From Muribaculaceae bacterium (lineage in GTDB: Bacteria; Bacteroidota; Bacteroidia; Bacteroidales; Muribaculaceae): 5,162 nucleotides of DNA. The DNA lies in NCBI GenBank assembly GCA_009775195.1, contig VSPF01000183.1:1-5162 (forward strand). Direction: 5' to 3'. How positions within the stretch are numbered: the stretch's first letter is position 1; each line of letters opens with the position of its first letter. Shown here one piece after another: positions 1 to 5,162 of the stretch. A model generated the notes under the pieces. That model was not told where the DNA came from and ran no database searches. It worked only from the letters and a program-made list of their open reading frames with translations. A program made the translations under genes and the position numbers.

Positions 1-121
1 GCAATCCCTCTCTCCTTGCTAAGAGATGTTGCAGATTATCTAGTCTAGTTTTGCACTTCGATTTAGAATCTGCAAAATATTTTTTCGCAAAAAAGCTTTG
101 GCAAGCCGGAGGAGACACAAA

Positions 122-187
122 GACAAAAAAAGTCATAAAGGACAAAAATTTATTTTCTGCGTTTTTTGTCCTTTATGACTTTATGTC
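122..187 (-). terminator. Intrinsic terminator downstream of the PL11 lyase gene
   Basis: A perfect 20-bp stem pairs 129-148 with 163-182 around a 14-base AT-rich loop. GACA (122-125) and TGTC (184-187) add an outer extension across a small bulge. Read on the minus strand, the direction of the lyase gene, the stem runs straight into a run of T residues (complement of the A run at 125-130). This is the classic rho-independent layout, about 65 bases past the lyase stop codon. A shorter T run inside the right arm would not make it an equally good plus-strand terminator. Confidence 0.88.
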
Positions 188-237
188 GCCGCCTACAGCC
201 TTGAGTTCAGGCGGCTCTTTCGCCTATGCGGGCGAAA
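188..237. repeat. Two short hairpins between the lyase stop codon and its terminator
   Basis: GCCGCCT (188-194) pairs with AGGCGGC (209-215), and TTTCGCC (218-224) pairs with GGCGAAA (231-237) around a six-base loop. Both lie in the 3' untranslated part of the lyase transcript, before the main terminator at 122-187. Neither is followed by a convincing T run on the minus strand. They may protect the mRNA 3' end or slow the polymerase; that role is inferred, the pairing is seen. Confidence 0.6.
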
Positions 238-251
238 CCGGGAATTACTTT

Positions 252-3155
252 TCAGCGCATCATCACTTTCTTGCCGTTGACGATATATAGGCCGGGGGTG
301 GAGACGCAGTCGAGGCGGATGCCCTGGAGGTTGTAGATTACATCGGGACCTTCATGGTCAGGTGTAATATCCTCGATGCCGTCGTAGTCGGCGCCAACGT
401 CTTCCTGGAGTGCGCGGTTGGGGTTGCCGGCATATTTGACCGACGGGTCTGCCGACAGGTGGGGCGGCTGGTTGTAGCAGCAGTTCTGGTTTACGACCTG
501 CACACGGTAGTTCGAGTCGTCCATCAGGTGGGGTATGCGGTACTCGGTGGGATAGCTTGTAGCGTTGATAACGAGGAAGGTACCATTGGTGCCACGTTCC
601 CAAAGCACTATTTCCTCGCGCCAGTCACCCAGCAGGTCGCCGAGCACGCAGGGATTGTACTTTGTGTAATTGTTGAGCGTGCCGACCGTATAGTTTGTCT
701 TGTTGACCTGTACACGGTCCCAACCGGCTCCGTTCCATTTTGCAATCACGCTCTTGTCGTAGTGCTCGTCGTAGAGGTCGCCGGTCCAGTAGATGCGGTT
801 GTTCATCGAGCCGCCGCCCCCGGGGTTCCAGCCCTCGACTAAGAGCTCGCCAGTCAAGCAGTCATGCATGCCAGGTTCGGAACTATGCGAGAATTGCGAA
901 TGAGTCGACGAGGCATCGAAGTGCGCGGCTATGCCACGACCAGTATCGCCGCCGGGAGCCTGGCGCAACAGCAGTTCGCCGGTGGCGGCATCGCGGAGGT
1001 CGTACCCGCTCGACCCCTCGTGTACCATGAACAGTTCGAGGCCTTCGCGCTCGGGCAGAAGGTCGCCGAGGTGCATGGCGTCGCCGTGACCGAGGCCGGT
1101 ACGGTAAAGCAGAGTGCCGTCGTGGTCGAGAGCTGCCGAACCGTATACGATTTCATGCCTGCCGTCGCCGTCGCAATCACCGCAGGCCATCCAGTGGGCA
1201 CCTTCGCCCCAGAGGCCCTGACCTTTGGTAGTATTACGGCTCACCCAGCGTTCTTTGAGCTGCACGCCGTCCCAGTCGTACGCACCAACAAATGCGCCTG
1301 AATAGTAACCACGGGCAAAGATGGGACTGGGGTTGGCATCGGGGCCATCGAGGTATGCAAGACCAGCCAGATAGCGCTCCGAGCGATTTTGTTTGTCGTC
1401 GCCCCACACGGCCTCGCCTGCCTTATAGTTGGTATGATAGGGGATGGTAGAGAGTGCCGCGCCGGTAAGGCCGTCAAATACCGTGATATATTCGGGACCC
1501 TCTACCTGCTTTCCTCGGCCATTGAGCCAGTTGGCAGTGGGGTCGTCGTTGCCCATGACCACATAGTTGCCCTCGCCGTCGACAGTGCCGGGGCCGGTCT
1601 TCATCATAAATTCGCCATAACCGTCGCCGTCGAAGTCCCATGCTATAAACTGCATGGTGTGGGCGCTGGTAAAGAAGTTGGGGCCGGCGTTGATGCGCCA
1701 CAACTGTGTGCCGTCGAGTTTGTAGCAGTCGAAGATCGCGGGCGAAGTAGTGCCTGAACTTGCAGCGTCTTTTTCGTTGCTCGGCGACCATTTGAGTATG
1801 ATTTCGTACTCGCCGTCGCCGTCCATATCGCAGAAGCTGGCATCGTTGGGAGAATAGTCAGCACCTTCGGCGCTTTTTGCCGGGGCGTTGATGGGGATGC
1901 GGAAGGTCTGGTCATTCCAAGTCTTGCGGCTGACCTCGGTTTCGAGGAGCTTGCCGGTCTTGTCGTAGGTCTCGAGGCGGTAATAGCTGTCGGCAGTGCC
2001 GTCCTTGTCCTCATAGTTCGTGCGGTCGATGATATAGAGGCCGGCATTGAGCACCTCGTCCTGTGCATCTTCGGTGCCACGATAGAGTTTGTACTTCACT
2101 CCGTAGCCGTCGGCCTCGCGGTGACGCCACGACACAAGGTTGCCTGTGCCCATCTTGGCGCCGGTGAGGCTCAGCGCCATAAGGCCGCGATTGAGGGGCT
2201 TGGCCTCGGGCTTGGGCTGGCGGTTGGTAACGACGAAGCGTACGGCAAATTCCAAAATGCTCTCGTTGCCACGCTTGATGTTGACGTTCAATTCGTTCTG
2301 ATTGAGGACGTAATCGGCAGTATAGCCTTCGGCCATCTCGAATTTGAAATCAGAGGGTTGGCCAAAGAGTTTCGAGCCGTAAGTGACCGACTGCCCGTGT
2401 TTGAGGCCCGCGATGAGGGTGGTCAAGTCGAGGGTCTCGGTCTTGTCGGGAGCGGTGGTACCGCTACACGTAAATCTCTTCACGAAATCGCCCACGGTAA
2501 AGATTTCCTCGTCTACAGTGCCGTCAATGACAACGTTGCGAAGACCGAGCTCTTTCCACTTGCTTTCTTCTTTGTCCTGACCATTGATGCCCATGAAATA
2601 TATCGACACCGCGAAGGGCTTGCCGTCTACAATCACGTCGCTCAGAGTGAACTCATGATGGCTGAAAGCGTTGGGATTCGATGCGTTGACCTTATTGCGC
2701 AGGGGTGAGGCATTGCCTAATTTTGCTTCGGCAGCATCGCCGGCCTTGTACCAAACTTCCATGCCGCCGCCGTCGGTGCCGACTTTAATGGCATCGAAAG
2801 AAACAGTCTTGGGTTTGAATTTATGGCCGGTTTGAGGAGCCACGGCAACAGTCACGCAGTAGCCGGCAGTCTTGGCATTTACGGTTGTAACGGTGGTGTA
2901 GGCTGTAAAATTCGGTTCGTAAGTCACAGCCTGGAAGCCAGACTCGGCGCCCGAGTTGGCAATGGCGCGCACCCTGCCGATTTTGTCACCTTTGGTAAAA
3001 GAAGGCGTCACGAGGGCCTTCGCATCCTCGCCGCCCGTAACCGACACCTGCGCCAGGTTGTCGGGGTCGGAGAGCTGCCAGGTTGCCGTCACGCCCTTGG
3101 CATAGGCTCCCAGGCTAATGGCAAACGCTGCCAGCAGTAAAGTAGATTTTTTCAT
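252..3155 (-). CDS. Secreted rhamnogalacturonan lyase, polysaccharide lyase family 11 (YesW/YesX type), with N-terminal extension
   Basis: The enzyme should cleave rhamnosyl-galacturonate bonds in the rhamnogalacturonan-I backbone of pectin by beta-elimination. Residues 1-19 are a signal peptide ending AYA before K20. Residues about 22-215 are a beta-rich domain of the kind found in Bacteroidales secreted enzymes, and 217-315 a smaller linker domain. PL11 homology starts at RGLMALSL (323-330) with the Ig-like domain (to about 420) and continues as the beta-propeller. The propeller shows the calcium-loop signatures DMDGDGEYEI (443-452), DFDGDGYGEF (507-516) and GDCDGDGRHEI (659-669), a related GDLLGDWREEI (839-849), and family motifs RGTNGTF (854-860) and YNQPPHL (894-900). 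The NGT at 857-859 resembles the rhamnose-contacting NGT described in Bacillus YesW. The tail, from about 938, ends GLYIVNGKKVMMR. Bacillus PL11 enzymes are near 620 residues; the extra length is mostly N-terminal. The start is fixed by the signal peptide. Endo versus exo action cannot be told. Confidence 0.93.
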   Translation of the reverse strand: MKKSTLLLAAFAISLGAYAKGVTATWQLSDPDNLAQVSVTGGEDAKALVTPSFTKGDKIGRVRAIANSGAESGFQAVTYEPNFTAYTTVTTVNAKTAGYCVTVAVAPQTGHKFKPKTVSFDAIKVGTDGGGMEVWYKAGDAAEAKLGNASPLRNKVNASNPNAFSHHEFTLSDVIVDGKPFAVSIYFMGINGQDKEESKWKELGLRNVVIDGTVDEEIFTVGDFVKRFTCSGTTAPDKTETLDLTTLIAGLKHGQSVTYGSKLFGQPSDFKFEMAEGYTADYVLNQNELNVNIKRGNESILEFAVRFVVTNRQPKPEAKPLNRGLMALSLTGAKMGTGNLVSWRHREADGYGVKYKLYRGTEDAQDEVLNAGLYIIDRTNYEDKDGTADSYYRLETYDKTGKLLETEVSRKTWNDQTFRIPINAPAKSAEGADYSPNDASFCDMDGDGEYEIILKWSPSNEKDAASSGTTSPAIFDCYKLDGTQLWRINAGPNFFTSAHTMQFIAWDFDGDGYGEFMMKTGPGTVDGEGNYVVMGNDDPTANWLNGRGKQVEGPEYITVFDGLTGAALSTIPYHTNYKAGEAVWGDDKQNRSERYLAGLAYLDGPDANPSPIFARGYYSGAFVGAYDWDGVQLKERWVSRNTTKGQGLWGEGAHWMACGDCDGDGRHEIVYGSAALDHDGTLLYRTGLGHGDAMHLGDLLPEREGLELFMVHEGSSGYDLRDAATGELLLRQAPGGDTGRGIAAHFDASSTHSQFSHSSEPGMHDCLTGELLVEGWNPGGGGSMNNRIYWTGDLYDEHYDKSVIAKWNGAGWDRVQVNKTNYTVGTLNNYTKYNPCVLGDLLGDWREEIVLWERGTNGTFLVINATSYPTEYRIPHLMDDSNYRVQVVNQNCCYNQPPHLSADPSVKYAGNPNRALQEDVGADYDGIEDITPDHEGPDVIYNLQGIRLDCVSTPGLYIVNGKKVMMR

Positions 3156-3192
3156 GTTATACTTGGGTATTTTGATTTAAGTTTACCGACAG

Positions 3193-3200
3193 CAAAATTA
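3193..3200 (-). promoter_or_regulatory. Candidate Bacteroidales -7 promoter box for the PL11 lyase
   Basis: On the minus strand these bases read TAATTTTG, a full match to the Bacteroidales housekeeping consensus TAnnTTTG. Transcription would start roughly at 3186, giving a leader of about 30 bases before the ATG at 3155. About 20 bases upstream, where a -33 TTTG is expected, I see only a weak G/T-rich match (CTGGTG). The leader shows no Shine-Dalgarno sequence, which is usual in this phylum. Confidence 0.5.
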
Positions 3201-3225
3201 ATCATTATTTTATAATGAGGCACCA

Positions 3226-3240
3226 GTGCGCCTGGCGCAC
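3226..3240. promoter_or_regulatory. 15-base perfect palindrome upstream of the lyase promoter
   Basis: GTGCGCCTGGCGCAC pairs with itself as 7+1+7, or 6+3+6 as a hairpin. Its centre lies about 47 bases upstream of the inferred lyase start site, a position where a dimeric regulator could bind. Its high GC content stands out from the AT-rich spacer. No regulator gene is in the window, so an operator role is a guess. It could equally be another member of the small-hairpin population seen in the other spacers. Confidence 0.35.
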
Positions 3241-3312
3241 GGCGTATATATTCCGACCAAAAATGGGGCATTTTTGCGCAAAAGACCCAAAACAGGGCAA
3301 AAAACCGCACCC

Positions 3313-3435
3313 AATACTGCCGACGGCAAGGTCGTAGCCTCGCTCACAGGGGGCGCCTACACAAGCATACCCCTCGCTCCCGGCTTCTACATCGTCAAAG
3401 CCGGCGACAAGGTTGCCAAGGTAGCAATCCCGTAA
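3313..3435 (+). pseudogene. Orphan C-terminal tail of a lost secreted protein (Por-secretion-like end)
   Basis: The plus strand encodes NTADGKVVASL, then SIPLAPGFYIVKAGDKVAKVAIP and a stop. This closely resembles the last strands of the C-terminal beta-sandwich carried by many Bacteroidales secreted proteins, whose usual form is 'G..V......I.L.pGvYiVk.gdkv.Kv.v'. The frame stays open back to a GTG at 3226. However, residues before about 3313 look like translated spacer: there is no signal peptide and no domain, and the stretch includes a CAAAAATG-GGG-CATTTTTG hairpin at 3258-3276. A terminator follows 15 bases after the stop, as after a real gene. The best reading is a 5'-truncated remnant: a deletion removed the body of a plus-strand gene once divergent from the lyase. 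The alternative, a functional 69-residue protein, is less likely. Confidence 0.6.
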
Positions 3436-3450
3436 AAATGCCATAAGGCA

Positions 3451-3515
3451 AAAAAAACTCGGAGAGGCGCAAACGACATGCTTACTGTCGTTTGCTTCCT
3501 CTCCGAGGATTTTTT
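3451..3515. terminator. Bidirectional intrinsic terminator built from a repeat-related hairpin
   Basis: CTCGGAGAGG (3458-3467) pairs with CCTCTCCGAG (3498-3507), and GCAAACGACA (3469-3478) pairs with TGTCGTTTGC (3486-3495) around a seven-base loop. One C at 3468 faces two Ts at 3496-3497. Seven A residues precede the stem (3451-3457) and six T residues follow (3510-3515), so it can terminate in both directions. It would end the lipoprotein transcript on the minus strand, about 50 bases past its stop, and on the plus strand once served the gene whose tail remains at 3313-3435. Its sequence is shared with the inner part of the palindrome at 4265-4322. Confidence 0.85.
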
Positions 3516-3557
3516 GTAGATTATCGTTTTGACCCAGCCTTGTTTGTTGCGCCCCGG

Positions 3558-3956
3558 CTAAAATTGAGATGTTAACAAGTACCCCGGGCCCTTGTCGAGC
3601 GTGCCGTTATCAAGGAGCTTGATATAAATCCTTGAGTGACCTTCGACTTCGCCCGAGTATTCACCATTGACCCATACAGTTATTTTCATCGTTCCTTGTG
3701 GGTCTTCGCAGTAGGCTGCTATATCATAGATAATGCCGTAATCAAAAATATGGTTAACCGTATAATCAAGCTCATGGGTGAAGAGTATATAACTCTTTTC
3801 CAAGCCATAAATACAAATCGGCTTCTGACTGTCGCACTCGGCAAGCACACGAATTTCGTATTGCGGCTCCGGCTCGTCCTCACACGAACACATCACCAAT
3901 ATCGGCAAGAACAAGAAGCCCAACCGGACTATAAGATTTCTGATTTTGCTATTCAT
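3558..3956 (-). CDS. Small surface lipoprotein of unknown function
   Basis: I do not recognise a named family. The 132-residue product begins MNSKIRNLIVRLGFLFLPIL, a basic then hydrophobic lipoprotein signal, ending VMCSC. C25 is the likely lipidated residue because serine at -1 suits signal peptidase II; C23, with methionine at -1, is less likely. The next residues, EDEPEP, are acidic like the Bacteroidetes lipoprotein export signal, suggesting the outer leaflet of the outer membrane. The remaining ~105 residues look beta-rich (YEIRVLAEC at 33-41, MKITVWVNGEY at 90-100, SRIYIKLLDNG at 108-118), perhaps one small beta-sandwich, with further cysteines at 41, 48 and 83. Its codons are more AT-rich than those of the lyase. 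Only 18 bases separate its ATG from the palindrome at 3975-4141, so its promoter must lie within or beyond that element. I found no clear TAnnTTTG box. Confidence 0.75.
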   Translation of the reverse strand: MNSKIRNLIVRLGFLFLPILVMCSCEDEPEPQYEIRVLAECDSQKPICIYGLEKSYILFTHELDYTVNHIFDYGIIYDIAAYCEDPQGTMKITVWVNGEYSGEVEGHSRIYIKLLDNGTLDKGPGYLLTSQF

Positions 3957-3974
3957 TTTAAGTATATTTTATTT

Positions 3975-4141
3975 AAGTTTCGTAAGTCTATGACTTACTC
4001 ACTGTTTATTGTTTATCGTTTATAGGTTAGCCTTAGGCAGCCAATTGTGGACACTAATAATAGTGTTGTTTGCATCTGTTAAACCATAACCTATAACCAA
4101 AATACAACAAACAGTGAGCAAGTAGCATACTTGCGAAACTT
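3975..4141. repeat. 167-base composite palindrome A (two 55-base inverted arms, nested hairpins)
   Basis: The left arm 3975-4029 and right arm 4087-4141 are inverted copies that align without gaps at 44 of 55 positions; blocks of 8, 8 and 7 bases are fully identical. Each arm contains a 7+3+7 hairpin: GTAAGTC-TAT-GACTTAC (3982-3998) and GCAAGTA-GCA-TACTTGC (4118-4134). The four stem differences between the two hairpins form two compensated base pairs. The 57-base middle carries ACACTA-ATAA-TAGTGT (4051-4066), centred on the same dyad near 4058, and the palindrome GCCTTAGGC (4030-4038). No coding potential or flanking target duplication is evident. It could be a MITE-like element, a structured 5' leader of the lipoprotein gene, or a remnant invertible segment. 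Confidence 0.75.
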
Positions 4142-4191
4142 GAGTATGTTATAAATGTTACGAAAAATAAGAGGGTGAGTCAAATTGAGAA

Positions 4192-4394
4192 GTCGTCGGA
4201 GACGACGTTTTTATCGTTAACCCCGCCATCATTGGCGGGGACTCTGAAACACCTACGATAAAATGACCTCGGAGAGGTCGCTAACGGCATGTTCTCAATT
4301 CCTTTGCGTCCTCTCCGAGGACTTCCTTTATATTGGTTTCCATTTCCCCACGAATAATCGTGGGGTTAACTACTACATCGTCCTCATCGAGGAC
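4192..4394. repeat. 203-base composite palindrome B (inverted ~88-base units, six nested hairpins)
   Basis: Two inverted units share one dyad near 4293. From outside inward, left and right members are: GTCGTC-GGA-GACGAC (4192-4206) and GTCCTC-ATC-GAGGAC (4380-4394); CCCCGCCA-TCAT-TGGCGGGG (4221-4240) and CCCCACGA-ATAA-TCGTGGGG (4346-4365), each flanked outside by GTTAAC; GACCTC-GGA-GAGGTC (4265-4279) and GTCCTC-TCC-GAGGAC (4308-4322). Outer spacers are 9 bases in both units; inner spacers are 24 and 23. Stem differences between paired members are all compensated. The innermost hairpins can also pair with each other as an 11-bp stem, 4267-4277 with 4310-4320. The element lies in what would be the 3' untranslated region of the barrel gene. 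None of its hairpins has a strong minus-strand T run, so it is not an obvious terminator array. Confidence 0.8.
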
Positions 4395-4453
4395 TCCTGC
4401 CTATATGATACACCACTTTGCATATAAGTCAGTCCAGCGACAACATCTTATTT

Positions 4454-5131
4454 TCAGAAGACATAGCCGATGTTTATAGAGTAAATATTGACGTTGTCGA
4501 CTGATTTGTCGAGGCCGGGAATATGCAAGATGCTATATTCCGCCCCGATGCGGTAATGGTCGGCTATAGTGGCAGCAATGCGGAGATTGGCACCGTATTC
4601 GAAGCGCGACGTGGCATAACCGTACGGTACGTCCTTGAATATATTGCCGAGTTTGCCGTCGTATGTCACTACCGGTTTGCCCGGCTGTTCGGCTGTCACA
4701 TACGACACCTGCTTGGCATGGCCCTTGCCCCATAGGCCAAGGCCGATTATCGGGCCGGCGGCTACCGACAGTTTCACATTCGACGACGCACCAAACGAAT
4801 AACCCACACGCACCGGAAGCGTCAGATAATATGGAGTATAGTCGCGCTCCACATAATATTCGGGGGCACTATTCGGCGTGTCATAGTAGTTGCCACCCAG
4901 CCATGAGCGGTCACCACAAGGCTGCGACGACAGTTTGAGCGCCGCATCGGCAAACCAGTGCTTGGCAAAAGCATATTCTCCTGTCGCGCCCAGATTAAAA
5001 CCGACCTTGGTCTCGGTGCGTTCAAAAGCATGCGACACATTGACACCTGCCTCGACTCCCCAGCGCAGTTGTGCCGTAGTCGAGAGAACAGTAAAGGCCA
5101 ATACGCCCAATAATAGATAACGTAATTTCAT
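4454..5131 (-). CDS. Outer-membrane beta-barrel protein, PorT-like (OMP_b-brl type)
   Basis: The 225-residue product has a signal peptide (1-20, ending TTA before Q21). Amphipathic beta strands follow, starting LRWGVEAGVNVSHAF (22-36) and VGFNLGATGEYAFAKHWFADAALKLSS (43-69). The segment YYLTLPVRVGYSF (101-113) matches the 'YLeIPv..kY.f' strand typical of this small-barrel family. Later strands are KLSVAAGPIIGLGLWG (120-135), FEYGANLRIAATIADHYRIGAEYSIL (177-202) and the terminal VNIYSINIGYVF, which ends in phenylalanine as barrel-assembly substrates usually do. Length and strand pattern suit an eight-stranded barrel in the outer membrane; specific function is unknown. No Shine-Dalgarno site or promoter is visible in the 31 upstream bases present. 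Its transcript would read leftward into palindrome B. Confidence 0.85.
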   Translation of the reverse strand: MKLRYLLLGVLAFTVLSTTAQLRWGVEAGVNVSHAFERTETKVGFNLGATGEYAFAKHWFADAALKLSSQPCGDRSWLGGNYYDTPNSAPEYYVERDYTPYYLTLPVRVGYSFGASSNVKLSVAAGPIIGLGLWGKGHAKQVSYVTAEQPGKPVVTYDGKLGNIFKDVPYGYATSRFEYGANLRIAATIADHYRIGAEYSILHIPGLDKSVDNVNIYSINIGYVF

Positions 5132-5162
5132 TGTTTTGAATTTTGAGAACGGTAAAAGTCTG

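Noticed and set aside
1..50. Possible 3' end of a serine tRNA gene (TCTCTCC near an AATCCC string)
   Set aside because: The T-loop does not fit TTCRANNC, the terminal CCA is replaced by TGC/GCTA, and the rest of the gene would lie outside the window. The resemblance is too weak to call.
354..842. Long plus-strand open frame inside the lyase gene
   Set aside because: It overlaps strongly supported PL11 coding sequence on the other strand and shows no recognisable domain; a shadow caused by GC-rich codon bias.
2121..2708. 195-codon plus-strand frame
   Set aside because: Antisense to the N-terminal half of the lyase, with no family resemblance or promoter; treated as a shadow.
3636..4025. 129-codon plus-strand frame running antisense through the lipoprotein gene into palindrome A
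   Set aside because: It has no signal peptide or known motif and ends within the repeat; the minus-strand lipoprotein reading is far better supported.
3975..4141. CRISPR array or integron attC site
   Set aside because: There are only two inverted arms, no regularly spaced direct repeats, and no integron core-site or integrase signature.
3975..4141. Active invertible promoter of the Bacteroides type
   Set aside because: Arms are only 80% identical, no TAnnTTTG box is found in the 57-base middle in either direction, and no recombinase gene is in the window. Kept only as a possible origin.
3961..4150. Target-site duplication AGTAT flanking palindrome A (3961-3965 and 4143-4147)
   Set aside because: The copies are not adjacent to the element ends and sit at unequal distances (9 bases versus 1), so chance in AT-rich DNA is likely.
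4192..4212. Plus-strand intrinsic terminator (GTCGTC hairpin followed by five Ts)
   Set aside because: No plus-strand gene lies upstream, the stem is only six pairs, and it is better explained as part of palindrome B.

Overview
The window looks like chromosomal DNA of a gut-type Bacteroidales bacterium, probably Muribaculaceae or Prevotellaceae. The rank is inferred from four things: a family PL11 pectin lyase with a Bacteroidales N-terminal extension and a short 'GLYIVNGKKV' tail, a lipoprotein with an acidic stretch after its cysteine, a PorT-like outer-membrane barrel, and a TAnnTTTG-type -7 box with no Shine-Dalgarno sites. All three intact genes lie on the minus strand. Coding DNA is fairly GC-rich and the spacers are AT-rich.

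Layout. Bases 1-121 hold no gene I can support. Bases 122-237 are a run of three hairpins, the first a strong intrinsic terminator for the gene to its right. Bases 252-3155 (minus) encode a 967-residue secreted rhamnogalacturonan lyase, with a candidate promoter at 3193-3200. Bases 3313-3435 (plus) are the orphan last ~40 codons of another secreted protein whose body is missing. Bases 3451-3515 form a bidirectional terminator. Bases 3558-3956 (minus) encode a 132-residue lipoprotein of unknown function. Bases 3957-4453 contain no gene but are packed with two large composite palindromes. Bases 4454-5131 (minus) encode a 225-residue outer-membrane beta-barrel, with only 31 bases of its upstream region in the window.

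How the genes relate. The lyase would cut the rhamnogalacturonan-I backbone of pectin outside the cytoplasm. No SusC/SusD, sensor or other pectin enzyme is in view, so a utilisation locus cannot be claimed. The lipoprotein and barrel are envelope proteins with no visible functional tie to the lyase. Terminators and spacers suggest three separate transcripts.

Most interesting signal. The 500-base spacer at 3957-4453 holds two unrelated foldback elements, 3975-4141 and 4192-4394. Each is an inverted pair of arms, and each arm carries its own small hairpins. Wherever the two arms differ inside a small-hairpin stem, the partner base has changed too: six compensated pair changes and no uncompensated one. 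This suggests that the small hairpins themselves, as RNA or single-stranded DNA, are what is conserved. A related fragment of the second element forms the terminator at 3451-3515.
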